Shown: positions 25,691 through 35,473 of the stretch, piece after piece
How the letters are laid out: the number at the start of each line of letters is the position of its first letter
How positions within the stretch are numbered: the first letter of the stretch is position 1
Assembly (NCBI GenBank): GCA_016711225.1
Contig: JADJTK010000052.1
Span: forward strand, 587,813 to 651,812
Length of the DNA: 64,000 bases
Direction of reading: 5' to 3'
DNA from: Opitutaceae bacterium
GTDB lineage: Bacteria; Verrucomicrobiota; Verrucomicrobiia; Opitutales; Opitutaceae
The notes under the pieces: generated by a model
What the model saw: the letters and a program-made list of their open reading frames with translations, nothing else
What the model was told of the DNA's origin: nothing
Databases searched by the model: none
Position numbers and translations under genes: made by a program

Positions 25691-27549
25691 GCCGCGCCCG
25701 TTGCCACGGCATCCTGCGCGGTGATTGAGCCGGATCCGGCGGTGTAGGTCTGGCCGGGCACGGCGGTCCACGTGACGAGGTCAGTGCTGGACTCGAGCGT
25801 GTAGGTCAGGTCGGTCGCGGTGCCGCGGCGCGGGAAGGTGAGGGTGAGCACGCGGGCGTCGCCGGAGCCTGAGGTGTTCAGGATGATCGGATTCGCGACG
25901 GTGCCGCGGGCGGGGAGGTTGAAGGCGTAGCGGGCGAGATTTGACAGGCCGGTGGAGTCAGGATCGGCGTTGGGGCCGGACACGGCGTCGTTGGTCAGAT
26001 CGGTGCCGGTGAAGTTCGCGGTGCGCCAGGTGGCGTAGGTGGCGGGCGGGGCGAGGGCGACTTGGTAGGCGTGGATGACGGGGGAGTCGCCGTAGGCGCC
26101 GTACTGAGAGACGTAGATACGATTGGTGGCGGGATCGTAGGCGGCGCCGGCGAGGGTGTGGTGGCCGTGGGGGCCGAACGGCAGCGGGATCTCCCACGTG
26201 GCGTAGGGGACGGCCTGCCAGGGCTGGAGCTCGCCGGCGCCGACGCGAGCGAGGTCGGAGGCGCGGTAGGCCCAGACGTAGGCGACATAGGGGAACGAGT
26301 GCGTGCCTTTGCCCTGGCCGGCGGGATCGTAGATGTAGATTACCTCGCCGTTGGTTCCGGGAACGGGCGTGCGGTCGAGCGCAGGATCGGCGGTGCCCAG
26401 CCCATAGCCTGGTACTCCGACACCGCTTGTGCCAATCAGGAGCACGCTGTCGGTGCCGACGGGGAACACCGCGCCGGCCACGCTGGTGTTCATGTTGTAC
26501 TGGGGATTCAATTCCGTGGAGTTGCCCCAGGTGCCGAGCGTCGAGTGCTCATAAGTGTAGCCGACGAGCAGGTGTGCAGGGGTCGGTGCGGCGCCGAGGG
26601 TGGCGGGATCGAAGACGCTCACCGTGGGGCCGTAGGAGGAGCGGCTGACGATGCAGACGCCACTGAGTCCGGTGAGCACGGGGCCGCCGAGCGCGGCTCG
26701 CCACTCCGGTGGGATGTGCGCCATGTAGCCGCCAACCCAGCCCGGATTCTGGTTGCCGACAGTGAACATGCCCGCGAAATCGCCACTGCGGGACAGATCG
26801 AGACTCGAGGTGAAATGCGAGCGAGTGGCGCTGCCGCCCGCGTCGTAGTAGACGTAAGAGGTGCCGATCAGGCGGCCGCCGTGGACGAGCAGGCCACCGA
26901 CTTTGCACCCTTCCATCGCGGAGCCACCGGGGCCGACGGCTTCGAGGTGGCCCTCGGTGATGTCGGTTTGGTCCTGGAGGACCGGGGCAACCGGCAACGT
27001 GAAGTAGTCGGAAGAGACGACGAGCTCGGGAATGGCGACCTCGCCGACAAGCTGGTACCAGTCGTGGCCGCGAACGAAGAGCGAGTTGTTGGTCGGGTTG
27101 AAGCCGATGGCGTTGCCGCCGTAAGCGTAGACGTTGTCCTCGTCACCGGGTAGACGGAACGCGCCGAGGTAGGTGAGGTGCTCGGAGCGGACGAGCCGGG
27201 GGTTCTCAGCGGCGTCGGTCGTGACGGTGACGGCGGCGCACAGGGCGCTCACGTTGTTGGCGGCGTCGCGCGCGGCGATGCGGTAGGCGTGCGCGGAGCC
27301 GGGCGCGAGGCCGGTGTCGATGAAGGTGTTGTCGGAGTGAGTGCGGAGAAGAGTGCCGTCGCGATAGATGTCGTACGCGGTGACGGCGGTGTCGTCTTCG
27401 GCCTGGGTCCAGTAGAGCACCGTGCTGGTGGATGAGACGGTGGTGCCGGCGAGGTTTTCCGGAACCGAGGGCGGGGTGCTGTCGGTCTGGGCGGAGAGGG
27501 TGGCTGCGAGGACCGAGGCGAAAGCGAGGAGCAGACGGCGCGGGTTCAT
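25648..27549 (-). CDS. Exported FN3 protein of unknown core family, paralogue of 19979-21883
   Basis: A 633-residue protein from ATG 27549 with signal peptide MNPRRLLLAFASVLAATLSA. The organisation matches the paralogue: FN3 (PPSVPENLAGTTVSSTSTVL), the unrecognised core (HLTYLGAFRLPGDEDNVYAY, NNSLFVRGHDWYQLVGEVAI, GGRLIGTSYVYYDAGGSATR, LAGAAYDPATNRIYVSQY) and the shared module ending RFLRLRVTASP. The two cores are clearly homologous along their full length, with many substitutions, so the duplication is older than the intergenic repeats. It lies 98 bp downstream of the start of the 27629-31435 unit's stop codon and shares its direction. Confidence 0.85.
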   Translation of the reverse strand: MNPRRLLLAFASVLAATLSAQTDSTPPSVPENLAGTTVSSTSTVLYWTQAEDDTAVTAYDIYRDGTLLRTHSDNTFIDTGLAPGSAHAYRIAARDAANNVSALCAAVTVTTDAAENPRLVRSEHLTYLGAFRLPGDEDNVYAYGGNAIGFNPTNNSLFVRGHDWYQLVGEVAIPELVVSSDYFTLPVAPVLQDQTDITEGHLEAVGPGGSAMEGCKVGGLLVHGGRLIGTSYVYYDAGGSATRSHFTSSLDLSRSGDFAGMFTVGNQNPGWVGGYMAHIPPEWRAALGGPVLTGLSGVCIVSRSSYGPTVSVFDPATLGAAPTPAHLLVGYTYEHSTLGTWGNSTELNPQYNMNTSVAGAVFPVGTDSVLLIGTSGVGVPGYGLGTADPALDRTPVPGTNGEVIYIYDPAGQGKGTHSFPYVAYVWAYRASDLARVGAGELQPWQAVPYATWEIPLPFGPHGHHTLAGAAYDPATNRIYVSQYGAYGDSPVIHAYQVALAPPATYATWRTANFTGTDLTNDAVSGPNADPDSTGLSNLARYAFNLPARGTVANPIILNTSGSGDARVLTLTFPRRGTATDLTYTLESSTDLVTWTAVPGQTYTAGSGSITAQDAVATGAAPRRFLRLRVTASP

Positions 27550-27628
27550 GATGGGAGCGAGAGAGGCGAAGGGAGGAAGACGGAGGGCAGAGGGCTGTAA
27601 GGCTGAGTCGTCCCGCTATGGGAACAGG

Positions 27629-30600
27629 CTACGGGGAGGCGGTGATGCGTACGCGCAGGAAGCGGCAAGGGGTGGAGCCCAGTGCCACGGCGTCCTGAGC
27701 GGTGATCGAGTCGGGGCCGGCGGTGTAGGTGCGGCCCTCGACGGCGGTCCAGGTGATGAGGTCGGTGCTGGACTCGAGGGTGTAGGTTAGTCCGGGAGCA
27801 GCAGTACGGCGCGGGAAGGTGAGGGTGAGCACGCGGCCAGCGGCGGTGTCGGCGGTGCCGAGCACGACAGGATTGGTGACGCGTCCGCGGGCGAGGAGGG
27901 CGAACGCGTAGCGGGCGAAGTTGTTCAGACCGCAGCCATCGGGATCGGAGAGCGGGCCGGAGATGGCGTCGTTGGTAAGGTCGGGGCCGAAGAAGTTGGC
28001 GGCGCGCCACGTAGCGTAGACTAGCGGCGTGACGTATTCGAACGCGCCGAGATCGGGGGCGGCATCGCGCGGAATGAGGTCGAAGTCGGCGGTGACAGAG
28101 GCGAGCACAGCGCCTTGGCCGATTGCGGTTGCGGCAGTGGCGACGAGGTGGAAATCGTCGGCAAAGAGGGCGGAGGGGACGTCGCCGAAGAGGTTGTGGT
28201 GGGCGGTGACGCCGGTATCGAGGGTGGGCTGGCCGCGCACGATGTTGTTGGCGATCTCGGTATCGCGGGCGAAGGCGCTGCAGCGCAGCCCGCGGGCGGA
28301 GGCGGCGACGCGCCAGGCGGTGTTGTGGGCGATCCGGACGTGCTCGACCTGGGCGAGTTCGATGGGTTCGTCGGGCGTGATGCCGTCGGAGCGATCCATG
28401 ATGATGACGTTGTTGCGGGCGAGCGACCACGCGGCGTGGACGGCGGCGGTACCGCTGGGATTGCCGAACGCGATGCCGCGGTCGCAACCGTAGATGAAGT
28501 TGCGCTCGATGAGGGCGCCGCGGGTCTCATGCCACAGGAAGATCGCGGCCCGGCCGCCGCCGGTGAGCCCGCGCACGCCGTCGAATTCGTTGTCGGCGAA
28601 CTCCCAGTTGCACAGGCCCATCATGTCGATGGCGGCGATGTAGTCGCCGCTGTATGAAGTCTCCGGTGGCAGCGCGGTGTTCTCGAAGCGGCAGCCCTTC
28701 ACCCAACCGCGGTGCACGTGGGTGCCGGTGGGCGTTATCGTGCCCTTGATGCAGCGCATGCCGGTCTCGAGAAAACGGCAGTTCTCGATGCGGATGTCGG
28801 AAGGTACGGGCGCGACGGAGGCCTCAAGCTTGATCGCGTAGGCGCCGAAGCCCTCGAAGGTGAGGCCGCGTATGGTGACGAGGGAGGAGGTGTTGATCCA
28901 GAGGCCGTCGGCGTTGTCGGAGCGGTCGGCGAAGCCGTTGCCGCGGAGGGTGACGGCGGCGGGATTGCCGGAGGCGCTGCAGAGGGTGACTCCGCTCACG
29001 CCGGCGAGCGTGATCCACGTGCCGCCGGCGGAGTTGCGTACCGTGGTGAGATCGTAGAGACCATCGGTGAGCTGGATAAGGTCGTTGGCCCGGGCCCCGC
29101 TGCAGGCGGCGCGGAGCTCTGCGACGGTGGAGACCGCCACGGTGCGGCGGCGGATCGGGAAGTCGTCGACGGTGACGAGGACGTCGTCGGTGTAGGTTGT
29201 GCCTCCGGACGTGACGGTGCAGCGGAAGGTGTAGTCGCCGCCGGTCTCGAAGTAGACGGCGGTGTGCGGGTTGGTCGGGTTGACGATGCGGGCGTCGGCC
29301 GGGCCGGAGACTTGGGACCACGCGAGCGGAGTGGACAGGGTGAGACCGGAGAACGTGGCTTCGAGGCAGGTGCCGCCTTGGACCGTGATCGTGCGGTCGG
29401 CGCCAGCGTAAAGGGTGGGCGTGGGAGTGGTGACGACGGCGGCGGCGGTGGCGGGGCCTTCATTGCCGGCAGCGTCGACAGCGGCTACGGTGTAGCTGAA
29501 GGACGAGGCGACGGGCAGGGCGGCGTCGGTGAAGGTGAGGGCCGCGGTGGAGGTGCGGAGCGTGCCGTTGCGGTAAATCCGGTATGTGGTGACGCCGACG
29601 TTGTCGGTGGCGGCGGACCAGGAGAGGGATGCGGAATCGGTGCCGACGAGCGCGGCGGTGAAGTTGCCCGGTGCGGTCGGAGGGACGATGTCGATGGTCG
29701 ACGCGTAGCGCAGGCGGAGGGTTGGGCGGAGGTCGGTGGCGCCATACTCGCGGGCGATGAGGTAGAGGCTGCGGTAGAGGGCGCGGTGTTGGAACATGAC
29801 GCCGAAATTGCCGGCCGGGTTGGTCAACCAGCCTTGGACGGAGGCGGTGATATCCGCCTCGATGGCGGTTGCGCCGGCGGCGAGCGAACCGGTCGCAAGC
29901 GCGGTGGCGCCGTAGGTCGGGGCGGTGGCCCAGGTGACGCCGGAGGCATTGTCGTTGCCGTTGCCGGTGCCCTCGGTCCAGGCGGAGGTGATCGGGAAGA
30001 GGTCCCAGGTGGTGGCGGAGGTCTGGGCACCGTCGATGTTGAGGACGAGGGTGGCGGATTCGAGACCGGTGGTGGAGACACCGGAGAGATCGAAGAAGAA
30101 GAGGCCGCGGCTGCGTGCCGGGGAGCCGTCGTTGTAGACATTGAGCGTGGCGGAGGCGCCGAAGTTGTCGTTCCCGCCCCAGTGGGCGGAGATGAAGGTG
30201 TCGCGATGGGGCGAGGTGGCGCCCGACTCGTGCCGGAGTTCGACGGTGGGCGCATCGGCGGCGCGAACACAGTAGTGGGCGGCGGGGCCCCAGCCGGCGG
30301 CGCTGTTGGCGCGGACGTGGCAGTACCAGGTGCCGGGCGCAGCGAGGGAGGCGGAGGTGGCGGCGGTCGTGCCTTCGGCAGTGGTGTCTGGTTCGGTCCA
30401 GGGGGACTGGTCGATGGTCCAGCTGTAGGCGGTGGGCGCGGGGCCGGAGTCGTGGGTGAAGGTGAACGTTGGAGACAAGCCGGTGGTCAGCGTCTTGTAG
30501 GGATGCGTGGGCGAGCTGACGACGAGGAGGGGAAGGTTGGCGCCGTCGGGGGCGGCGTTGTCGAAGACGATGGCGCGAAGCTTCTCAGCCATGTCGACGG

Positions 30601-31435
30601 TGAGCATCGAACGGATGTTGTAGCCGCTGTCGCGCTGGTAGAAGAGGCCCGCGGCGTTATGGGCGGTCTCCAGCAACTGGCCCTCGCCGCCGAGGTAGGA
30701 GGGGTGCACGCCATCGCCGAGCAGCACGGTGGCCCAATCATTCGGATGCAGGGCCATGAATACGCCGTGGAGATCGACGAGCGGAATGCGCATCCGCGCG
30801 GCGACGGCGCGGACGACGGTGTTGGCCTCGGCGACGCGGGTGTCGTAGCCGGTGCAGGGCGGGATGGTGCTGAGGATCGGGACGATGCCCGCATCGATGT
30901 TGATCTGGATGAACCGTTCGAGTTGGGCGTCGTAGGTGGCGGGACTCCAGCCGGACTGGTGGATGTCGTTGGTTCCGTACATGGTGAGCGACCACGAGGG
31001 GTTGGCCCGGGCGATCGCATCGTCGACGGCGGCGAGGGCGTTGGGGACGCGCCAGCCGGACTCGCAGCAGTAGCTGCCGCCCTTGAAGTTGTGGAGCGGG
31101 TTGTCGGCGGAGTTTCGCGTCGCTCCCATCCAGAGCAGGGTCGGCAGGTAGTCGTGTCCGTCGGCCGGTTGGGAGGAGATCAGGCTCCAGCTGCAGAGGG
31201 CACCCAGGTAGGCGTTGGAGTTGCTGATACTGTCACCCCACTGGCCGAGGATGCCGGGTGCGCGGCCGAGGGCGTCGCCGCGCAGCTTGATGGCGCGGAG
31301 GTGCGCCTTCATCTCCGGCGTGATTGGGCTCACGAAGCCGCGGCGGATGGTGTGGACGCTCTCCTGTGCGTGGACGAACGGGGAGAGCGCGAGGAGCAGC
31401 GCGGCGCAGGAGAGGAGGGAGCGGAGGAGTTTCAT
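27629..31435 (-). CDS. Giant exported SGNH esterase / DNRLRE / FN3 / beta-helix protein
   Basis: A 1268-residue protein. I choose ATG 31435 (MKLLRSLLSCAALLLALSPF) over one four codons earlier because it begins the signal peptide. Order of parts: SGNH hydrolase about 40-290 (GQWGDSIS with Ser near 69, MYGTNDIHQ, LGDGVHPSYLG); an Ig/FN3-like stretch; a DNRLRE domain about 420-600 (RDTFISAHWGGNDNFGASAT, RGLFFFDLSG, ASVQGWLTNPAG); FN3; a PKD-like domain (LYAGADRTITVQGG); a PL6-like beta-helix about 780-1130 (VSTVAELRAACSGARANDLI, RIENCRFLETG, ALIERNFIYGCDRGIAFGN); and the shared module. An esterase and a probable lyase in one secreted chain suggests coupled deacetylation and backbone cleavage; this is inferred. 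Confidence 0.88.
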   Translation of the reverse strand: MKLLRSLLSCAALLLALSPFVHAQESVHTIRRGFVSPITPEMKAHLRAIKLRGDALGRAPGILGQWGDSISNSNAYLGALCSWSLISSQPADGHDYLPTLLWMGATRNSADNPLHNFKGGSYCCESGWRVPNALAAVDDAIARANPSWSLTMYGTNDIHQSGWSPATYDAQLERFIQINIDAGIVPILSTIPPCTGYDTRVAEANTVVRAVAARMRIPLVDLHGVFMALHPNDWATVLLGDGVHPSYLGGEGQLLETAHNAAGLFYQRDSGYNIRSMLTVDMAEKLRAIVFDNAAPDGANLPLLVVSSPTHPYKTLTTGLSPTFTFTHDSGPAPTAYSWTIDQSPWTEPDTTAEGTTAATSASLAAPGTWYCHVRANSAAGWGPAAHYCVRAADAPTVELRHESGATSPHRDTFISAHWGGNDNFGASATLNVYNDGSPARSRGLFFFDLSGVSTTGLESATLVLNIDGAQTSATTWDLFPITSAWTEGTGNGNDNASGVTWATAPTYGATALATGSLAAGATAIEADITASVQGWLTNPAGNFGVMFQHRALYRSLYLIAREYGATDLRPTLRLRYASTIDIVPPTAPGNFTAALVGTDSASLSWSAATDNVGVTTYRIYRNGTLRTSTAALTFTDAALPVASSFSYTVAAVDAAGNEGPATAAAVVTTPTPTLYAGADRTITVQGGTCLEATFSGLTLSTPLAWSQVSGPADARIVNPTNPHTAVYFETGGDYTFRCTVTSGGTTYTDDVLVTVDDFPIRRRTVAVSTVAELRAACSGARANDLIQLTDGLYDLTTVRNSAGGTWITLAGVSGVTLCSASGNPAAVTLRGNGFADRSDNADGLWINTSSLVTIRGLTFEGFGAYAIKLEASVAPVPSDIRIENCRFLETGMRCIKGTITPTGTHVHRGWVKGCRFENTALPPETSYSGDYIAAIDMMGLCNWEFADNEFDGVRGLTGGGRAAIFLWHETRGALIERNFIYGCDRGIAFGNPSGTAAVHAAWSLARNNVIIMDRSDGITPDEPIELAQVEHVRIAHNTAWRVAASARGLRCSAFARDTEIANNIVRGQPTLDTGVTAHHNLFGDVPSALFADDFHLVATAATAIGQGAVLASVTADFDLIPRDAAPDLGAFEYVTPLVYATWRAANFFGPDLTNDAISGPLSDPDGCGLNNFARYAFALLARGRVTNPVVLGTADTAAGRVLTLTFPRRTAAPGLTYTLESSTDLITWTAVEGRTYTAGPDSITAQDAVALGSTPCRFLRVRITASP

Positions 31436-31549
31436 GATGGAGGTCAAACGGAGGACGGATGACGGAAGACGGAGGACGGACGGAACGGGAACCGTTCCGC
31501 TCCGGCGGAGGGCGGAGGCCGAGCTGGAGCTCGGCGCGCACAGGAGTTG

Positions 31550-34500
31550 CTACGGGGTGCTGGTGAGGCGGAGGCGAAGGAAGCGACGCGGGACTGTGCC
31601 CATCGCCACGGCATCCTGCGCGGTGATCGAGCCGGAGCCGGCGGTGTAGGTGCGACCGGACACGGCGGTCCACGTGATGAGGTCGGGGCTGCTTTCGAGG
31701 ATGTAGGTCAGGTCGCTCGCGGTGGCGCGGCGGGGGAAGGTGAGCGTGAGGACGCGGGCGTCGCCGGAGCCGGTGGTGCCGAGGACGATCGGGTTGGCGA
31801 TCGGACCGCGGGCGGGGAGTGCGAAGGCGTAGCGGGCGAGGTTGGTGAGGCCGCAGCGATCGGGGTCGGCGTTGGGACCGGAGATGGTGTCGTTGGTCAG
31901 GTCGGTGCCGGTGAAGTTGGCGGCGCGCCAGGCGGCGTAGTCGGCGGCGGGCAGCGCGAACGCGCCGAGGGCGGGCGGCGTGGCGTAGGTGTCACCGAGG
32001 AAATCGGTGGTGCTCAGCGCGTGGGCGGCGCCAGCGGCGAGGGCGGGGCTGCCGATGCGGAGGCGATAATCGCCGAGCAGGGCGGAGACGAAGAGCGGAT
32101 CGGCGCCGTAGAGGCCGCCGGTCTCGGCGACGGGGAGCGAGGGCGTGGACTGCGCGGGGTTGATGATGTTGTACCAAAGGTTGCGCGCGAAGGAGAACGT
32201 GGTGGGCGAGGTGTTGGAGCCGACGTTGACGAAGGTCGAGAGGTCGCCGCGGTCGTAGTGGACGATGTTGTTGGCGACGGTGTTGTTGCCGCAGGCGGCG
32301 AAGGTGTAGGAGCCATTCGAGACCGTCTCCTGCAGGATGCGTATGACCCAGTTGTGTGGGGACACGATGGTGTTGTTGACGGCGGCGCAGTCGACGGCGC
32401 CGACGAAGGCCAGCGGGGCGTCGGAGCCGATGAAGACGTTGGCGACGACACGGATGTCGCGCGCCTCGTAGTTGACCGCCGGTGGCGCGGCGAGCGCGGG
32501 GCGGAAGAACTCGTAGCCGGTGCTGCCGCCGATGTTGAGCGTGCGCGCGCCGCACTCCTCGAACCAGTTGGCGCGGATCTCGATGGCGGAGCTGCCGCCC
32601 TTGGACTGGACGGCGTTGGTGCCGGCGCGGGTGAAACGATTGCGCGCGATCAGGCCACGGTGGCAGCCCACGTGGTCGATGCCGCTGCCGCCGGAGCTGC
32701 CGTCGGCGATCTCGCAGTCGAGGACGAAGTAGTCGTTCACGCCGGAGAGCTTGAGGCCGTCCTGGTTGCCGCCCGTGCCGATGTTGTGGATGCGGAGGCC
32801 GCGGAAGACGACGTGGCGGGTGGCGTCCTCGTTGTTGGTGTCGCCGCCGTCGTCGCAGTTGATGCCGTTGTCGGAAGCGCCGGTGATGTCGAGGTCGTGG
32901 AGTACGAAGTAGCGCACGCGAGTGACGTGGAGGCTCTCGCCGCCGCCGGAGATGACGGGGCGGGCTTCGCCCGGTGCGCCGCCGATCCAGATCGGCGCGG
33001 CGGCGGTGCCGGCGAGGTTGGAGAGATAGGTGCCGCCGGAGTAGGTGCCGGCATGGATCCGCACGGCGGTGCCGGGTGTGGCGGACGCGGCGGCGCGGGC
33101 GATGGTGCGGAAGGGTGCGCCGAGGGAGCCGTTGCCGGTGGTGTCGTTGCCGGTGGTGGCGACGTGGAGCTCGCGGGCGGGCGTGAGGCCGCTCTCGAAG
33201 GTTTCGCCGATGGCGGCGAGGGCGACGCGGTTGCCGCCGCCGGAGCGATTGATCAGCGAGAGCGCGAGGCCTTCGATGGTGACGAGGCCGTCGGCATCGG
33301 CGACGACGGTGCCGGACTGCACGACGGTGCCGGTGGCGAGGGCGGTGTTGGTCCAGCGGAACGCCGCGCCGGGCGCGATGGCCAGTTGTTGGACACGGCG
33401 CGGGGTGAGGCTGACGGTGCACGAAGTGGACGGCGCGGTCTGGACGACGCCCATGGTCATCGCCCACGCGAGGGGGGTGTCGATGATGTCGGCAGTGTGC
33501 CAGAAGAGGAAGGCGTTGAGCTGGCCGGAGGCGGCGCCGTCGGCCGGGTCGCCGTTGCCGAAGTTGTCGTCGAGACTGCAGCGGGTGAAGGCAGGCAGCG
33601 ACTGGTCGGTGCGGATGTCGATGGGGTTGATCGCCTGTTCGCGCACGCCGTTGATGTTGGGGGGGCAAATCGCGCGTTGGTTGTGACCGCTCTGGCCCCA
33701 GTGGAAGATGTGGGGGCGTTTGGTGTCCTGGAGCGCGCGGGCGAATTTCGCGGCCTGGGACCAGCCGATGGCGGAGTCGTTTTTGCCGTTGGAGAAGGTG
33801 AGGAAGGGGATGTCCTGCGCGATGTGGTGGCGGAGGTACCAGTCGTCGTCGAACCACGAGAACGCGGGGGTGACGCCGTCCTCGAAGAGGATGTTCCAGG
33901 CGAGGTCGCCGTAGCTGCCTACGTACGAGCTGAGGAAGGTGGGCGACTCGGCGGGGATGTGGACGCCGACCCAGGAGTTGCACCAGGCCACGCGGTCGGC
34001 CTGGCGAAGCGAGTACATGATGGAACCTGAGCCGCCCATCGAAACGCCGGAGAGGATGGTGCGCGAACGGTCGACGTTCCACTTGCTGGCGACGAAGTCG
34101 AAAAACGCGTTGATGCGGTTCTGGGTGTAGGGGCGCACGACGCCGCCCTGCCAGTTGGCCAACGAGCGCGCGACGAGGCCGCTGCGCTCGTGGTAGCCGG
34201 TCCACCAGTCGTAGGGTTCCTGGTTTGAGGTGACGACGATGGTGCCGGCGTCGAAGTTGAACCACCACGACATCCCTTGCATGTTGCCGCCCCAGCCGTG
34301 GAAGCTGATCACCGCCGGCATGGGCGTGGCCGGGTTGTACGTGGCGGGCACGACCACCATGTAGTCGATCGCGCGGCCGTGGGTGTTGGAACGCGGCGGG
34401 GATTCCCAGCGGGTGAAGAAGTAGTGGGTGGAGGTGCCGGTGGTGTAGTACCAGTTGGTGCGGGTCTCGACGCTTTGGAGGATCGGCACGCCGTCGCCCA

Positions 34501-35035
34501 CGGTCTCGGCGAGCGCGGTGGTGTTGGCGGCGGAGAGGGCCGTGTCCTCGGCGCCGTTCACGACGGTCGTAACCGCATAGTAGGCGAGGCCCGCTGCGGG
34601 CGGGTTGTACGCGCAGGCGGCGGTGTCGCGGGCGACCGGGGCGGCGGGGATGTCTCCCGTCTCGCGGTCGACGACGTAACGGAAGCTGGCGCCAGTGTGG
34701 GAATTGTTGTTCTCGCGGCCGTAGAACTCGGTGTTCCAGCCGCTGAGGACGCTGACGGTCTTGAGCGGCACGAGTCCGGCGACGGAGGCGATCGGGGTGG
34801 TGGCACGGTAGACGCGATAGCTGGTCACCTGGTGCGTGGCGCGGAGGGCCCGCGCCTCGTTCATGGTCATGGCCTCCGGGATGGTGGCGGCGACGGTGGC
34901 CGCCTCCGTCCAGGTGAGGATGGTTTGGCCCTCGTGGTGGCGGGCCTGCAGGCCGCCCACCGCCGGGGTGGGTTGCCCGTGGAGCAGGGCGCCGGTGCAC
35001 AGGAGCAGGAGCGGGAGGAACCGGAGTGTCTTCAT
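31550..35035 (-). CDS. Exported esterase fused to a PL9-like beta-helix, shared C-terminal module
   Basis: An 1161-residue protein from ATG 35035 (signal peptide MKTLRFLPLLLLCTGALLHG). Residues about 25-200 are FN3-like. Residues about 205-560 are an alpha/beta hydrolase with GVSMGGSG (Ser near 332), TFSNGKNDSAIGW and HWGQSGHNQ as probable catalytic segments, closely related to the esterase at 8947-11589. Residues about 640-1000 are a right-handed beta-helix opening with LHVATTGNDTTGNGSLGAPF (PL9-style). The shared module closes the protein. It is the first gene of the long central transcription unit and is preceded by the operator/promoter block at 35158-35240. Substrate: probably an acylated pectin or hemicellulose. 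Confidence 0.88.
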   Translation of the reverse strand: MKTLRFLPLLLLCTGALLHGQPTPAVGGLQARHHEGQTILTWTEAATVAATIPEAMTMNEARALRATHQVTSYRVYRATTPIASVAGLVPLKTVSVLSGWNTEFYGRENNNSHTGASFRYVVDRETGDIPAAPVARDTAACAYNPPAAGLAYYAVTTVVNGAEDTALSAANTTALAETVGDGVPILQSVETRTNWYYTTGTSTHYFFTRWESPPRSNTHGRAIDYMVVVPATYNPATPMPAVISFHGWGGNMQGMSWWFNFDAGTIVVTSNQEPYDWWTGYHERSGLVARSLANWQGGVVRPYTQNRINAFFDFVASKWNVDRSRTILSGVSMGGSGSIMYSLRQADRVAWCNSWVGVHIPAESPTFLSSYVGSYGDLAWNILFEDGVTPAFSWFDDDWYLRHHIAQDIPFLTFSNGKNDSAIGWSQAAKFARALQDTKRPHIFHWGQSGHNQRAICPPNINGVREQAINPIDIRTDQSLPAFTRCSLDDNFGNGDPADGAASGQLNAFLFWHTADIIDTPLAWAMTMGVVQTAPSTSCTVSLTPRRVQQLAIAPGAAFRWTNTALATGTVVQSGTVVADADGLVTIEGLALSLINRSGGGNRVALAAIGETFESGLTPARELHVATTGNDTTGNGSLGAPFRTIARAAASATPGTAVRIHAGTYSGGTYLSNLAGTAAAPIWIGGAPGEARPVISGGGESLHVTRVRYFVLHDLDITGASDNGINCDDGGDTNNEDATRHVVFRGLRIHNIGTGGNQDGLKLSGVNDYFVLDCEIADGSSGGSGIDHVGCHRGLIARNRFTRAGTNAVQSKGGSSAIEIRANWFEECGARTLNIGGSTGYEFFRPALAAPPAVNYEARDIRVVANVFIGSDAPLAFVGAVDCAAVNNTIVSPHNWVIRILQETVSNGSYTFAACGNNTVANNIVHYDRGDLSTFVNVGSNTSPTTFSFARNLWYNIINPAQSTPSLPVAETGGLYGADPLFVSALLGDYRLRIGSPALAAGAAHALSTTDFLGDTYATPPALGAFALPAADYAAWRAANFTGTDLTNDTISGPNADPDRCGLTNLARYAFALPARGPIANPIVLGTTGSGDARVLTLTFPRRATASDLTYILESSPDLITWTAVSGRTYTAGSGSITAQDAVAMGTVPRRFLRLRLTSTP

Positions 35036-35157
35036 GAGTGGAACGGAGAGTGTCGCCGGGATTCAAAGACGATGGCCTGGTCGTGGAACGGCGGCCGGGC
35101 GGCGCGGATCGCCGGCGGGGCCGCGAGCCGGAGGCCGCGGTAAGGTGTGGCCCGCGA

Positions 35158-35240
35158 ATTACCGGTGGTAACAGCGCGGGCGCAAGCCCGCCCCCGGTCC
35201 GGGGCGGCGGCGGGCGCATGTTTGCGTTTCTTTGACGGCG
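35158..35240 (-). promoter_or_regulatory. Operator/promoter block of the central array transcription unit
   Basis: 35158-35172 is ATTACCGGTGGTAAC (arms TTACC/GGTAA), and 35228-35240 is TTCTTTGACGGCG. Both elements and their 70-bp start-to-start distance repeat the block at 11956-12038. It lies about 120 bp upstream of the esterase/beta-helix gene. The rest of the 35036-35473 gap is GC-rich with no gene that I can see. Confidence 0.55.
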
Positions 35241-35473
35241 GGTGGCCCTGAGCGGGCCGGCATTCGGCCCGGGCCGAATGCCGGGGCGCCGGAGCCGGTG
35301 GCGGGATCGGCGCCGTGGCGTTACCGGACAGATACGCAGGGGCAGTCCGGGACGTCTCGCGCGGCACGGACCGCCGGGACGAAGCGTCCTGGGGCCGGGG
35401 CGGCGGAGCCCGCTATCCTGTTGGCCATTGAAACGATGCCGCCAGGCCTGTGGCGGGCCTGGCGTGGCACCAC

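Noticed and set aside
31992..35219. 1075-codon minus-strand frame overlapping the esterase/beta-helix gene
   Set aside because: Arg/His/Pro-rich shadow in another frame of the same strand; the real protein in this interval has a signal peptide and intact domains.
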